Part shown: in pieces, positions 42,060-50,213 of the stretch | How positions within the stretch are numbered: the stretch's first letter is position 1 | Layout of the letters: each line of letters begins with the position of its first letter | Origin: Alphaproteobacteria bacterium | GTDB taxonomy: Bacteria > Pseudomonadota > Alphaproteobacteria > Reyranellales > Reyranellaceae | DNA: 64,000 nucleotides | NCBI GenBank assembly: GCA_947474005.1 | Contig: CANJHI010000003.1 | Location: 1 to 64,000 of the forward strand | Direction of reading: 5' to 3' | Notes under the pieces: generated by a model | What the model was told of the DNA's origin: nothing | The model's database searches: none | What the model saw: only the letters and a program-made list of their open reading frames with translations | Position numbers and translations under genes: made by a program

Positions 42060-42680
42060 TTAGGTGAGGTTCTTCTCGGCGAACGACCAGTTCACGAGCT
42101 TGTCGAGCCAGGCCGCGACGTGGTCGGGGCGGCGGTTCTGGTAATCGAGGTAGTAGGCGTGCTCCCAGACGTCGGCGACCAGCAGCGGCGTGCCGCCGTG
42201 CGCGATCGGCGTGTCGGCGTTCGACGTCGTCTCGATCTTGAGCGCGCCGTTCTTGCCCTTGACCAGCCAGGCCCAGCCGCTGCCGAACTGGCCGACCGCG
42301 GCCTGGCTAAAAGCCTTCTTGAAGGCGTCGAGGCCGCCGAAGTCCTTCTCCAGCGCGTCCTTGATCTTGCCCGTCGGCGCGCCGCCCTTCGGAGTCATGC
42401 TGTGCCAGTAGAACTCGTGGTTCCATGCCTGGGCGGCGTTGTTGAAGATCTTCTTGGCCGCCGCGTCCTTGTCGGTGGCGGAGCGGACGACGATCTCTTC
42501 CATGGAAAGAGCTTCGTAGGCAGTGCCGGCGATCAGCTCGTTCAGCACCTTGACGTAGGTGGCATGGTGCTTGCCGTAGTGGAAGGAAATGGTGTTGGCC
42601 GAGATCACTGGCGCCAACGCATCGTCGGCGTAGGGCAGCTTGGGAAGGGTGAAGGGGGCTTTTACTTTATCCAACGGCAT
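42060..42680 (-). CDS. sodB: Superoxide dismutase, Fe type
   Basis: The 206-residue superoxide dismutase has metal ligands His in FHYGKHH, His in WNHEFYWHSM, and Asp/His in DVWEHAYYLDY. Gln in NNAAQAWNHEFYW and GSGWAWLVK fit the iron type rather than manganese. No signal peptide is present, so it is cytoplasmic. It is divergent from bacterioferritin, sharing a 216-bp intergenic region with tandem Fur-like repeats. Confidence 0.95.
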   Translation of the reverse strand: MPLDKVKAPFTLPKLPYADDALAPVISANTISFHYGKHHATYVKVLNELIAGTAYEALSMEEIVVRSATDKDAAAKKIFNNAAQAWNHEFYWHSMTPKGGAPTGKIKDALEKDFGGLDAFKKAFSQAAVGQFGSGWAWLVKGKNGALKIETTSNADTPIAHGGTPLLVADVWEHAYYLDYQNRRPDHVAAWLDKLVNWSFAEKNLT

Positions 42681-42740
42681 GATCGGTACTCCTGGTGTTG
42701 ACGCTCACCGACACTATGCAACGCGCGTGCTGGGTTTTTG

Positions 42741-42780
42741 TTGCGTCGCATTTTCGCAGGTTGTTGCGTCTCATTTTCAC
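42741..42780. promoter_or_regulatory. Tandem 17-bp repeats, possible iron-responsive operator
   Basis: TTGCGTCGCATTTTCGC (42741-42757) is repeated as TTGCGTCTCATTTTCAC (42764-42780), 15 of 17 identical and 23 bp apart, about two helical turns. The form TTGCG-x3-CATTTTC resembles Fur-type boxes of some Alphaproteobacteria. The position between sodB and bfr, both commonly iron-regulated, supports this. The regulator is inferred. Confidence 0.45.
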
Positions 42781-42896
42781 GCGCAGCGCAGGCGCGCACA
42801 TATTTCTGAGCGAACGGTTCTCAGTCGCGCACTCAGTAGTTGCGTCGAATCTTTCTGCGGTTATCTCTAGGCAACACCATCACCGAGGAGGTTCCC

Positions 42897-43382
42897 ATGA
42901 AGGGCAACCCGCAGATCATCGCCGAGCTGAACAAGCTCTTGAAGAACGAGCTGACGGCCATCAACCAGTACTTCCTGCACGCCCGGATGATGAACCACTG
43001 GGGCTTCGAGCGCCTGGGCAAGAAGATCTACGAGGAATCGATCGGCGAGATGAAGCACGCCGACAAGCTGATCAAGCGCATCCTGCTGCTGGACGGCCTG
43101 CCCAATCTCCAGGACCTCGGCAAGCTGGTGGTCGGCGAGACGGTTCCCGAATGCCTCTCCGCCGATCTCAAGCTCGAGACCGGGGCGCGCACCGCCCTGG
43201 TGGCGGCCGTGACACATTGCGAGACGGCGAAGGACTACGTCAGCCGCGAGATCGTGGTCGACATCCTCGAGGACGCCGAAGAGCACATCGATTTTCTCGA
43301 GACGGAGATCGGTCTGCTGGAGAAGGTCGGCGAGCAGAATTATCTGCAGACCCAGATCGGCGAGGGCGAAGCCTCGAGCTAA
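42897..43382 (+). CDS. bfr: Bacterioferritin
   Basis: The 161-residue iron-storage protein oxidises Fe(II) and stores it in a 24-mer shell. Ferroxidase residues are seen in LLKNELTAINQYFLHARM, EMKHADKLI and ILEDAEEHIDFLE. Met52 (in ESIGEMKHAD) is the usual haem axial ligand. GAGGAGG precedes the ATG at 42897; the longer frame from 42840 is rejected. It converges with bfd, 12 bases away. Confidence 0.96.
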   Translation: MKGNPQIIAELNKLLKNELTAINQYFLHARMMNHWGFERLGKKIYEESIGEMKHADKLIKRILLLDGLPNLQDLGKLVVGETVPECLSADLKLETGARTALVAAVTHCETAKDYVSREIVVDILEDAEEHIDFLETEIGLLEKVGEQNYLQTQIGEGEASS

Positions 43383-43394
43383 TCGGCCGCCAGC

Positions 43395-43595
43395 CTAGTC
43401 GGCAGCCATGAGGGCGGGCCGGCTGGCCTCTTCACGAACGGTCTGCGCGATGCGCTCGCGCATATCGCAGGCGCAGGTGCCGCATTGGGGGCTCTTGCCG
43501 CAGGCGCGGAAGACATCGGACGGCTTGCGCGCGCCCGCCCGGACAGCGGCGTCGACTTCGCGTTCCCGAATGGCCCGACAGATGCAAAGATACAT
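43395..43595 (-). CDS. bfd: Bacterioferritin-associated ferredoxin
   Basis: The 66-residue [2Fe-2S] protein delivers electrons to bacterioferritin to mobilise stored iron. The cluster ligands follow the Bfd pattern: C-x-C in MYLCICRAIRE and C-x2-C in KSPQCGTCACDMRE. The ATG at 43595 is chosen because the conserved MYxCICxAI begins there. It lies tail-to-tail with bfr rather than in the same operon, so storage and release can be controlled separately. Confidence 0.93.
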   Translation of the reverse strand: MYLCICRAIREREVDAAVRAGARKPSDVFRACGKSPQCGTCACDMRERIAQTVREEASRPALMAAD

Positions 43596-43691
43596 GGACG
43601 TTTGGCCCGCTGACGTTTTGACCGCTTCCGTGCAGTTGCGACTTACTCGCAGGCGCAAAGATAGGGGCCTGCCTCGGCCGGGTCAAGTGGC

Positions 43692-44126
43692 CTAAAAGCC
43701 CTTTAAACGGACCTTTTCCAAAGCCGCCCTCAGCTCCGGGTCGATCGGATGGGGCGTTTTGCCTTTCAGCCGGACCACCGTCATCTCGGCCGCGACGATG
43801 CAGGCCCCGTCCTTGAAGGCGGCCGACCCGACGGTGATCGAACTGGTGCCGATCGCGATGACCCCGGTGCCGAGCTTGACCTGGCCCGGCCAATGGGATT
43901 CGGCCAGGAAGCTCACGTTCATGCCGGCCGAGATGCCGCGCACGCCGTCCTCGCCACGGGACATCATGCCCAGATCGCGAATGAAGGTGAGGCGGGCGGT
44001 CTCGAGATAGGCGCAGAGCGCCACGTTGTTGACGTGCCCGGCCGCGTCCTGGTCGGAGAAGCGCACCGTGTCGGTGCACCAATGCGGATAGATCGAACGG
44101 TCTTGCAGGCGTTTGTCGCGCGACAT
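43692..44126 (-). CDS. Acyl-CoA thioesterase, 4HBT hot-dog fold
   Basis: The 144-residue thioesterase has the 4-hydroxybenzoyl-CoA thioesterase-like pattern VRFSDQDAAGHVNNVALCAYLETARLTF, with the catalytic Asp region at DQDAAGHVNN. It would hydrolyse acyl-CoA esters in the cytoplasm; chain specificity is unknown. It appears to be a single gene. Confidence 0.88.
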   Translation of the reverse strand: MSRDKRLQDRSIYPHWCTDTVRFSDQDAAGHVNNVALCAYLETARLTFIRDLGMMSRGEDGVRGISAGMNVSFLAESHWPGQVKLGTGVIAIGTSSITVGSAAFKDGACIVAAEMTVVRLKGKTPHPIDPELRAALEKVRLKGF

Positions 44127-44187
44127 GGGAAATCAATCACTTGGCCGACGGTCGGCAGGAGCGGGGGCGGTGTCGCCCCGGCGCGCG

Positions 44188-44505
44188 TCAGGAGCGCGGC
44201 GGCAGGGTCATGTCGGCATCCTTGAGCAGGCGCTCGAGCGTGGGGATGGACGCCTTGGCATCACCCTCACGACACTTGGCCACGGCCTCCCCACCTATGA
44301 CATCCGGCGTGACCCCATCCATGCTGCTCGTGCTCGGATCGGCGCCGACGTAGCGCTGGTAGAGCTGGCTGAGTTTGGCGCAGTAGGCCAGGTCCTGGGG
44401 CGAGCTGGTCGTCTGTTTCTGGGACGGGCCGGTCGTCTGTGGCTGGGTGCAAGCGAGCAGGGATAGGCCGAGCGCGGCTGCCAGCAGAAGTCTAGTTGGG
44501 CGCAT
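44188..44505 (-). CDS. Small lipoprotein of unknown function
   Basis: The 105-residue product has a lipoprotein signal (MRPTRLLLAAALGLSLLAC, lipobox LLAC). A Thr/Gln/Ser-rich linker follows, then a short domain with two Cys (DLAYCAKLSQLYQRYVG and AVAKCREGDAKASIPTLERL). The helical tail resembles other small periplasmic lipoproteins of Alphaproteobacteria, but no family was recognised. Confidence 0.72.
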   Translation of the reverse strand: MRPTRLLLAAALGLSLLACTQPQTTGPSQKQTTSSPQDLAYCAKLSQLYQRYVGADPSTSSMDGVTPDVIGGEAVAKCREGDAKASIPTLERLLKDADMTLPPRS

Positions 44506-44632
44506 GTCTTCCTCGCGGTTCTACGTCGACCATAACGGGCTCGCCCGTCTCGGGGAAATCACATCCGCGAGGCCATCGCGGGTTGGAAGGGTGGATTGAC
44601 GGGCCAGCCCTCCCTCTGCGAAGACCGATGCC

Positions 44633-45091
44633 ATGCAATCCGATGCACCGCGCTACTGGGAAGATTACGAAACGGGCAAGAAGTACCCGCTGGGCTCGAC
44701 GAGCTTCACCGAGCAGGAGATCGTCGAGTTTGCGCGTCAGTTCGATCCGCAAAGTTTCCACGTCGACGCCGAAGCGGCCCGCGCCTCGATGTTCGGCGGC
44801 CTGATCGCCTCGGGGTGGCATGTGGCGGCCAAGCTGATGCGGCTGTTCGTCGACAACTACATCGACACGCGCACGGCGCTGGGTTCCCCGGGCCTCGACG
44901 AGCTGCGCTGGCTAAAACCGGTGCGGCCGGGCGACACGCTCACCGCCTGGGTCGAGTGCGCCTTGAAGGTGCCGTCCAAGAGCCGGCCCGACATGGGGGT
45001 CATCCACGAGCACTGGAGCGCGCTCAACCAGAAGGGCGAGCTGGTGATGACGACCAAGGGGATCAACATGGTGCGACGGAGGCCGGCATGA
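44633..45091 (+). CDS. MaoC-like dehydratase (hot-dog fold)
   Basis: The 152-residue protein has an (R)-specific hydratase-like pattern: YWEDYETGKKYPLGSTSFTEQEIVEFARQFDPQ is the N-terminal half, and the catalytic segment reads FDPQSFHVDAEAA...FGGLIASGWH. It probably hydrates an enoyl-CoA. It heads an operon with three downstream genes, its stop overlapping the next start (ATGA). Confidence 0.9.
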   Translation: MQSDAPRYWEDYETGKKYPLGSTSFTEQEIVEFARQFDPQSFHVDAEAARASMFGGLIASGWHVAAKLMRLFVDNYIDTRTALGSPGLDELRWLKPVRPGDTLTAWVECALKVPSKSRPDMGVIHEHWSALNQKGELVMTTKGINMVRRRPA

Positions 45092-45933
45092 GCCGCGCAG
45101 TGAAGGGCCTCGACCACGTCGTGGTCATGGTCGACGGTATCGACGCGGCGGAGGCAGCCTATAAGCGGCTCGGCTTCCAGGTCCAGCCGCGCGGCTTCCA
45201 CAAGAAGCTCGGCACCGCCAATCACCTGATGATCTTCGACAAGGATTACTTCGAAATCCTGGGCATCGTCGAGGATACGGAATTCAATGCCGAGCGCCGC
45301 GAGTGGCTGAAGGACGGTGGTGGTCTCGCCAACGTGGCGCTGGCGACGGATGGCGCCGATCTCGCCTATGAAGCGTTCAAGCAGGCCGGTCTGGAACCCG
45401 ACGCGCCGCTGTTCTTCGATCGCGCCGTCGAGGTCGCGGGCAAGACCGAGCATGCCAAGTTCCGCACCGTGCGCATCCCCAAAACGCACATGCCGGTGGT
45501 CGGCTTTTTCGTCTGCGAGCATCTGACGCCCGAGTTCGTCTATCGGGGCGAGTGGGCGAGCCATCCCAATGGCGCGCGCGGCATTCTGGGCGTCACCGTG
45601 ATCGCCGAGCAGCCGGCCAAGTGGAGTGCCGAACTCGAGAAGTATTTCGGCGCGGGCTCGGTCCGGCGCGACGGCGAGGGGCTTGTCGTGAACACCGGCA
45701 CGCAGCCGATCCACTACCTCACCCGAAAGGACTACGCGGCGCGCTATCCCGGCGTCGTGCCGGTGCGGCCGGGAGACCATCCGGCGCTGCTTTCGGTACG
45801 CGTCGACAGCCTCGCAGACTGCGAGGCCCTGCTGAAAAAGAACGGCGTTGCCGTGCTGAAGCCCGATACAGGCCGGCTGATCGTGCCGCCCGCGGAGGCT
45901 GCCCACCTCACCCTGGAATTTGCGGAGCGTTAG
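45088..45933 (+). CDS. VOC/glyoxalase-like domain protein (Glyoxalase_3 type)
   Basis: The 281-residue protein has a vicinal-oxygen-chelate N-terminal domain (GLDHVVVMVDGIDAAEAAYKRLGF, GTANHLMIFDKDYFEILGI) and a second, less clear VOC half. Metal ligands can be proposed (His in LDHVV, Glu in YFEILG). The substrate is unknown. It overlaps the MaoC gene and is followed at five bases by a hot-dog thioesterase, suggesting a common acyl-CoA pathway. Confidence 0.85.
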   Translation: MSRAVKGLDHVVVMVDGIDAAEAAYKRLGFQVQPRGFHKKLGTANHLMIFDKDYFEILGIVEDTEFNAERREWLKDGGGLANVALATDGADLAYEAFKQAGLEPDAPLFFDRAVEVAGKTEHAKFRTVRIPKTHMPVVGFFVCEHLTPEFVYRGEWASHPNGARGILGVTVIAEQPAKWSAELEKYFGAGSVRRDGEGLVVNTGTQPIHYLTRKDYAARYPGVVPVRPGDHPALLSVRVDSLADCEALLKKNGVAVLKPDTGRLIVPPAEAAHLTLEFAER

Positions 45934-45938
45934 TCTTC

Positions 45939-46382
45939 ATGGCGTTCGATCTTGCCGATCGCGGCATCTATGGTTTCTCGACCTCCGAAAATCTCCGGTT
46001 CGCCGACGTCGATGCCAACGGCCACGTCAACAATGGCGCGTTCATCGAGCTGCTGGAGAATGCGCGCGTTTCCTACCTCCGCCAGATCGTGCGGTCCGGG
46101 CTGCCGCGCTTTCGCCTGGTCATCGGCCGCATTGAATCCGACTTCAAGCGCCAGATGTTCTATCCCGGCGCCGCCACGGCCTGCGCGCGGCTGATCGAGG
46201 CGCACGAGCGCAAGTGCGTCATCGGCCAGGCCCTGTTCGATGGCGAGGGCAACTGCACTTCCGTCCAGCGCGTCATCATGGTGTCGCTGAACGAGGAAAC
46301 CCATCGCAGCACGCCGTTCGCGTCAGAGGTGCGTGACATGCTCGATCGCCTCGCAGCCTCCCATGATGGATTGCCGACATGA
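45939..46382 (+). CDS. Acyl-CoA thioesterase, 4HBT family
   Basis: The 147-residue hot-dog protein has the pattern LRFADVDANGHVNNGAFIELLENARVSYL and catalytic Asp in DVDANGH. The ATG at 45939 follows five bases after the VOC stop. The stop overlaps the next gene (ATGA, 46379-46382). Together the four genes from 44633 look like one acyl-CoA processing operon. Confidence 0.88.
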   Translation: MAFDLADRGIYGFSTSENLRFADVDANGHVNNGAFIELLENARVSYLRQIVRSGLPRFRLVIGRIESDFKRQMFYPGAATACARLIEAHERKCVIGQALFDGEGNCTSVQRVIMVSLNEETHRSTPFASEVRDMLDRLAASHDGLPT

Positions 46383-46858
46383 CCGATGCGCCCGTTCCCA
46401 CGCTCGTCCCTGAAGGCTTCCGCCCGCTCGACGTCAGCGACGATTTCGTCGGGCTGATCGGACCGCTCTGGTACAAGGTCGAGGGCGAAAAGCTCCGGAT
46501 CGGGTTGCCGCTGGAAAAGCGTCACGGCAATCCGATGGGCTGGGCGCATGGCGGTCTGCTGGTGACCGTGGCCGACATGGTGATGGGCGCGGGCTCCGGC
46601 TACGCCACCGGAATCCGCTGGCCTCACCCCACGGTCTCGCTCGGCACCGAATTCGTGCGCGGCGCGCGGCTCGGCCAGTGGCTGGAAGGAACCGCGCGCA
46701 TCGCCCGACGCACCCTAAATTTCTGTTTCGCCAGTTGCGACCTCGTCTGCGGTGGCGAGATCGTCCTGGTGGCATCCGGCGTGTTCAAGGTGCCGGATGT
46801 CGACAAGATCCCCGAGGAGCAGCGTGCCCGGGTGATGGGCAAGTGGGGAGAGACCTAA
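46379..46858 (+). CDS. PaaI-family thioesterase
   Basis: The 159-residue hot-dog thioesterase is of the PaaI type: RHGNPMGWAHGGLLVTVADMVMGAG carries the HGG active-site segment, followed by TVSLGTEFVRGARLGQWLEG. It is the last gene of the four-gene operon. A dispersed palindromic repeat with a poly-C tract begins 41 bases after its stop. Confidence 0.88.
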   Translation: MTDAPVPTLVPEGFRPLDVSDDFVGLIGPLWYKVEGEKLRIGLPLEKRHGNPMGWAHGGLLVTVADMVMGAGSGYATGIRWPHPTVSLGTEFVRGARLGQWLEGTARIARRTLNFCFASCDLVCGGEIVLVASGVFKVPDVDKIPEEQRARVMGKWGET

Positions 46859-46898
46859 TGTCATCCTTACTTCGCTCGGAGTCTTTCCGGCGCGGATA

Positions 46899-46980
46899 GA
46901 GTTCAAGATTCTTCTCCCCCCCCCCCCGTAGGACGGGGGAGGAGATGAGTCGGTTCTGATTCAGTCGGAAAGAACCCAGG
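46899..46980. repeat. Dispersed palindromic repeat, short copy, with 12-base C tract
   Basis: It matches the ends of the element at 33980-34137 (GAGTTCA..ATTCTT... and ACGGGGGAGGAGATGAG.CG.TTCT..TTCAG.CGGAAA). It lacks the middle and instead has twelve C in a row (46916-46927) before GTAGGACGGGGG. Like the first copy it lies between convergent genes. The C tract is prone to slippage or sequencing error. Confidence 0.8.
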
Positions 46981-46995
46981 ATGACAGCTGCGCTG

Positions 46996-48573
46996 TCACT
47001 TCTTCTTGCGCCGGTAGATCCGGTAGCGGTCGAAGTCCATGAGGTGCTCGTAGCCCTCGAAGGCGTCGGCGAAGGTTCGGTTCTGCAGGAAGTACTCGAG
47101 GTAGTCGAACTCCTTGCCCTGGCAGCGCGGGATGCCCGCGATGTGATCGACGATCAGCAGGTCGGGATGCTCGCGGGCGAAATCGTCGCTCACGGCATCG
47201 AACACGAATTTCTCGGACTCGCCCATCGTGTCGGGTGGATTGTAGAGCGCGGGAAAGTCGTCGCAGGTCGCGTAGACGCCCTGCAGTATCCACATGCTCA
47301 GGAACCGCATGGTCATGCGGCCGTCGAGGTAGTTGACCATCGGCCACAGCGGATAGATGCCGGGCGACAGGGCAAGGAAGGTCCGATGCGGCGCGTTCTG
47401 CTCGATGATGTGCTGCAGCCGCCCGCCGATCGAGTCCTCGAACTGGCGCTGCTTGTAGAACGGCGGCGTATAGAGTGCTGCCTGGAAATAGAGCAGCACC
47501 ATCAGGGTGGCCGAGATCACCGCCACCGGCAGGTGATGGCCGCTGCGGCTGATCGGCAGGTAGCGGTCGACGGTCTGCGAGACCGTCAACGCCGCCAGCA
47601 TGATCGCGGCAGAGAGCGCGGGCAGCACGTGGTAGGGCCAGCCCTTGGCCTGGGCGATCGCCGAGATCGCAGCACCTGCGCCGAACACGACGAGGACGCG
47701 GGCCGAAATCGTCTTGGTGAAGACGATGGCGATGATGCCGAAGATCAGCAGTGCGATCAGGGTCGGGGCGAGGACATTGCTGGTCAGCACGCCCTGCCAG
47801 CCCGCTTCGCCGATTGGCGCATAGGCCTCGATCGCCAGCGGCATGACGACAAGGCCGAAGTCGGCGAAGATCGTGTACATCGCCACCAGATGCGCGACCG
47901 CCATCAGGCCGATCGACCACGGGATGGGGTCGAACAGCGTTGCGCGCCAGCCCCGACGGAACAGCAGATAGAGTTCGACTGCTGCCGGAATGGCAAGATA
48001 ATGGGGCTTCATCGCCAGCGCCACACCGGCCACGAGGCCGATCGCGATGCCGGCCCAGCGGCCCAGCACGACCCCCTCGGCGCGCGCCATTGAGGCGATC
48101 AGGTAGGGCGCGCAGGCCACGAACATGATGTGCTCGCGCTGGCCGAAATGTTCGTTGGGCAGCACCGAGAACAGGAACAGCAGGACCGGCGGCAGCAGCG
48201 CCTCGGTGAGGGCGTGATCGGCCGACGGCACGAGCCGGACCAGCCTGCGGCAGGCCACAAACGAGGCGAAGATGCCGGCCACCACCCAGGCGGTGAACCA
48301 GAAGGTGACGGTGCCCGGCAGCAGCTTGGCGGTCAGCACCGGCAGCGAATGAACGACGAAGGTGAGGGGCAGGTTCTCGTCGATCACCTCGACATAGAGC
48401 TTTTCGCCGCCGATCCAGCGCGCCGAGACGTCGAGGATCGCCGCCACGTCATGATTGATCGGCGGAAAGAAGTAGCCGGCGAGCCAGAGGACCGGCAGCG
48501 CGAACAAAGGCACCAGCAGCAGCCGCTCGACGCGCGGTGAAATCGTTGGAGGTTTGATCGGAGATGTTGGCAA
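46996..48573 (-). CDS. Polytopic GT-C-like glycosyltransferase/membrane protein
   Basis: The 525-residue protein has about ten hydrophobic helices. An acidic loop follows the first helix (FFPPINHDVAAILDVSARWI), resembling the catalytic loop of ArnT/PMT-type GT-C enzymes that take sugar from a polyprenyl carrier. The C-terminal soluble part is about 130 residues and ends RRKKK. It is divergent from a GT2 transferase and a small flippase-like gene, which would make and flip such a lipid-linked sugar. Assignment to GT-C is moderate. Confidence 0.68.
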   Translation of the reverse strand: MPTSPIKPPTISPRVERLLLVPLFALPVLWLAGYFFPPINHDVAAILDVSARWIGGEKLYVEVIDENLPLTFVVHSLPVLTAKLLPGTVTFWFTAWVVAGIFASFVACRRLVRLVPSADHALTEALLPPVLLFLFSVLPNEHFGQREHIMFVACAPYLIASMARAEGVVLGRWAGIAIGLVAGVALAMKPHYLAIPAAVELYLLFRRGWRATLFDPIPWSIGLMAVAHLVAMYTIFADFGLVVMPLAIEAYAPIGEAGWQGVLTSNVLAPTLIALLIFGIIAIVFTKTISARVLVVFGAGAAISAIAQAKGWPYHVLPALSAAIMLAALTVSQTVDRYLPISRSGHHLPVAVISATLMVLLYFQAALYTPPFYKQRQFEDSIGGRLQHIIEQNAPHRTFLALSPGIYPLWPMVNYLDGRMTMRFLSMWILQGVYATCDDFPALYNPPDTMGESEKFVFDAVSDDFAREHPDLLIVDHIAGIPRCQGKEFDYLEYFLQNRTFADAFEGYEHLMDFDRYRIYRRKKK

Positions 48574-48814
48574 GGCGGGGCGAAGATATCATAAGCAGGC
48601 GGGAAGACGAGGCTTGGGGCAGGAGACCGGGTGTGGAATGGGCCGGCGGCCGGCTGTTGTCGGTACAGGACAGATGCGTGCAAGATACGTGCACAATGCC
48701 CAGGGCTCCGCGTCCTCGAATCCAGCCGATGGAATACGCCTTTGCTTCGTATGACGCTGCTCTATCGTCGTTTCCAGCCAGCCTGCGCCGGCCCGGTCGT
48801 CGCGGCGGCCTGCG

Positions 48815-49867
48815 ATGAGTGAAATCGCCGCGCCGGCAGTGTCCCCGGCCCTGGCCCCGGCCCTGTCCGTCGTCGTTCCGGTCTATCTCGGCGCCGCCAC
48901 GGTTGGCGAACTGGTCGCTGCCTTGCGCGCGCTGGAGATCGACGGCGGTCTCGAGATCGTCCTGGTGGTCGACGGCAGTCCGGACAACAGCCTCGACGTC
49001 TGCAAGGAACTGGTTGCCTTGCCGGGCGCGCCGATCACGCTCGTCAGTCTCAGTCGCAATTTCGGCGAGCACAACGCCGTGATGGCGGGACTGGCCCGCG
49101 CCCGTGGCGCCTTCGCCATCACCATGGACGACGATCTGCAGAACCCGCCGGCCGAGGTCCGCCGCCTGTTCGAGCATGCGCGCGACGGCGGCTACGACGC
49201 GGTCTACACCTATTACGCCGAGAAGAAGCACGCCCCCTGGCGCAACTGGGGAAGCCGCTTCACCAACTGGTGCGCCGACCGGCTGCTCGACAAGCCGCGC
49301 GGGCTTTACCTTTCGAGCTTCCGATGCCTGTCGGCCTTCGTGCGCGAGCGCATCGTGGCGAGTTATGAGGGGCCTTATCCCTATGTCGATGGTCTGGTGT
49401 TCCAGGTGACGCAGAACGTCGGCCGCCTGGAAGTCCATCACCTGCCGCGCAACGAGGGGCAGTCCAACTACACGCTGCGCCGGCTGATCCGGCTATGGCT
49501 GGCGATGTTCCTCAATTTCTCGGTGATGCCGCTCAGGCTGGCCACCCTGTTCGGGCTGGGATTCGGCGCCCTGGGGGCGATTGCGGCCGTCATCGTCATC
49601 GTCGAGGCGATCGTCTCCGACCAGCCACCGCAAGGCTGGGCCTCGCTGATGGTCGCCGTGCTGGTCCTGGCCGGCGTGCAACTCGTGCTGGTCGGCCTGA
49701 TCGGCGAATATCTCGGCCGCATGTTCCTGGTGGTGAACCGCAAGCCGCAGTATCTCGTGCGCGAGGTTTTCCGCCGCGGCGGGAGCGGGCTGGACGTCGA
49801 GCGGCCCAGGGTCGACACACGCGCGGCGGGACAGCCCCACCGCGAGCCTTCCGGATCGGAGTCCTGA
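48815..49867 (+). CDS. Family 2 glycosyltransferase, polyprenyl-phosphate sugar type (GtrB/ArnC-like)
   Basis: The 350-residue protein has a GT-A domain (LSVVVPVYLGAATVGELV, VVDGSPDNSLDV, LSRNFGEHNAVMAGLARARG). The metal-binding DDD is in ITMDDDLQNPP. Two C-terminal helices are typical of transferases that load sugar onto undecaprenyl phosphate. A four-helix SMR-like gene follows at three bases, probably the flippase. Confidence 0.9.
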   Translation: MSEIAAPAVSPALAPALSVVVPVYLGAATVGELVAALRALEIDGGLEIVLVVDGSPDNSLDVCKELVALPGAPITLVSLSRNFGEHNAVMAGLARARGAFAITMDDDLQNPPAEVRRLFEHARDGGYDAVYTYYAEKKHAPWRNWGSRFTNWCADRLLDKPRGLYLSSFRCLSAFVRERIVASYEGPYPYVDGLVFQVTQNVGRLEVHHLPRNEGQSNYTLRRLIRLWLAMFLNFSVMPLRLATLFGLGFGALGAIAAVIVIVEAIVSDQPPQGWASLMVAVLVLAGVQLVLVGLIGEYLGRMFLVVNRKPQYLVREVFRRGGSGLDVERPRVDTRAAGQPHREPSGSES

Positions 49868-49870
49868 ACG

Positions 49871-50203
49871 ATGACCATCTACTACGTGGCCCTTGGGATC
49901 AGCATTCTGGCCGGCATCGCCGGGCAAATCCTCCTGAAGGCCGGCGCCGATGCCCCGGACTTCATCAGCCAGATCCTGCGCCCGTCGACGCTGTGCGGGC
50001 TGGCATTCTACGGATCGGCGGCCTTTCTCTACATCCTGGCACTGCGCAAGATACCGATGTCGGTGGCCTTTCCCAGCGTGTCGGTGTCCTACGTCCTGGT
50101 GGCGATCCTCGGGCATTTCGTGTTCGGTGAGCCGTTTGGCTTGAAGCAGATCGGCGGCCTTGCGCTGATCATGGGCGGCGTCATTCTCATCAACCAGCCG
50201 TGA
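49871..50203 (+). CDS. Small four-helix membrane protein, SMR/EamA type (ArnE/ArnF-like)
   Basis: The 110-residue protein has four helices and the pattern IAGQILLKAGADAPDF at helix 1 and FPSVSVSYVLVAILGHFVFGE at helix 3, as in the aminoarabinose-lipid flippase subunits ArnE/ArnF. It begins three bases after the GT2 stop. It probably flips the lipid-linked sugar made by that enzyme. A drug-exporting SMR role is less likely in this context. Confidence 0.8.
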   Translation: MTIYYVALGISILAGIAGQILLKAGADAPDFISQILRPSTLCGLAFYGSAAFLYILALRKIPMSVAFPSVSVSYVLVAILGHFVFGEPFGLKQIGGLALIMGGVILINQP

Positions 50204-50213
50204 GGGCCCGAAC

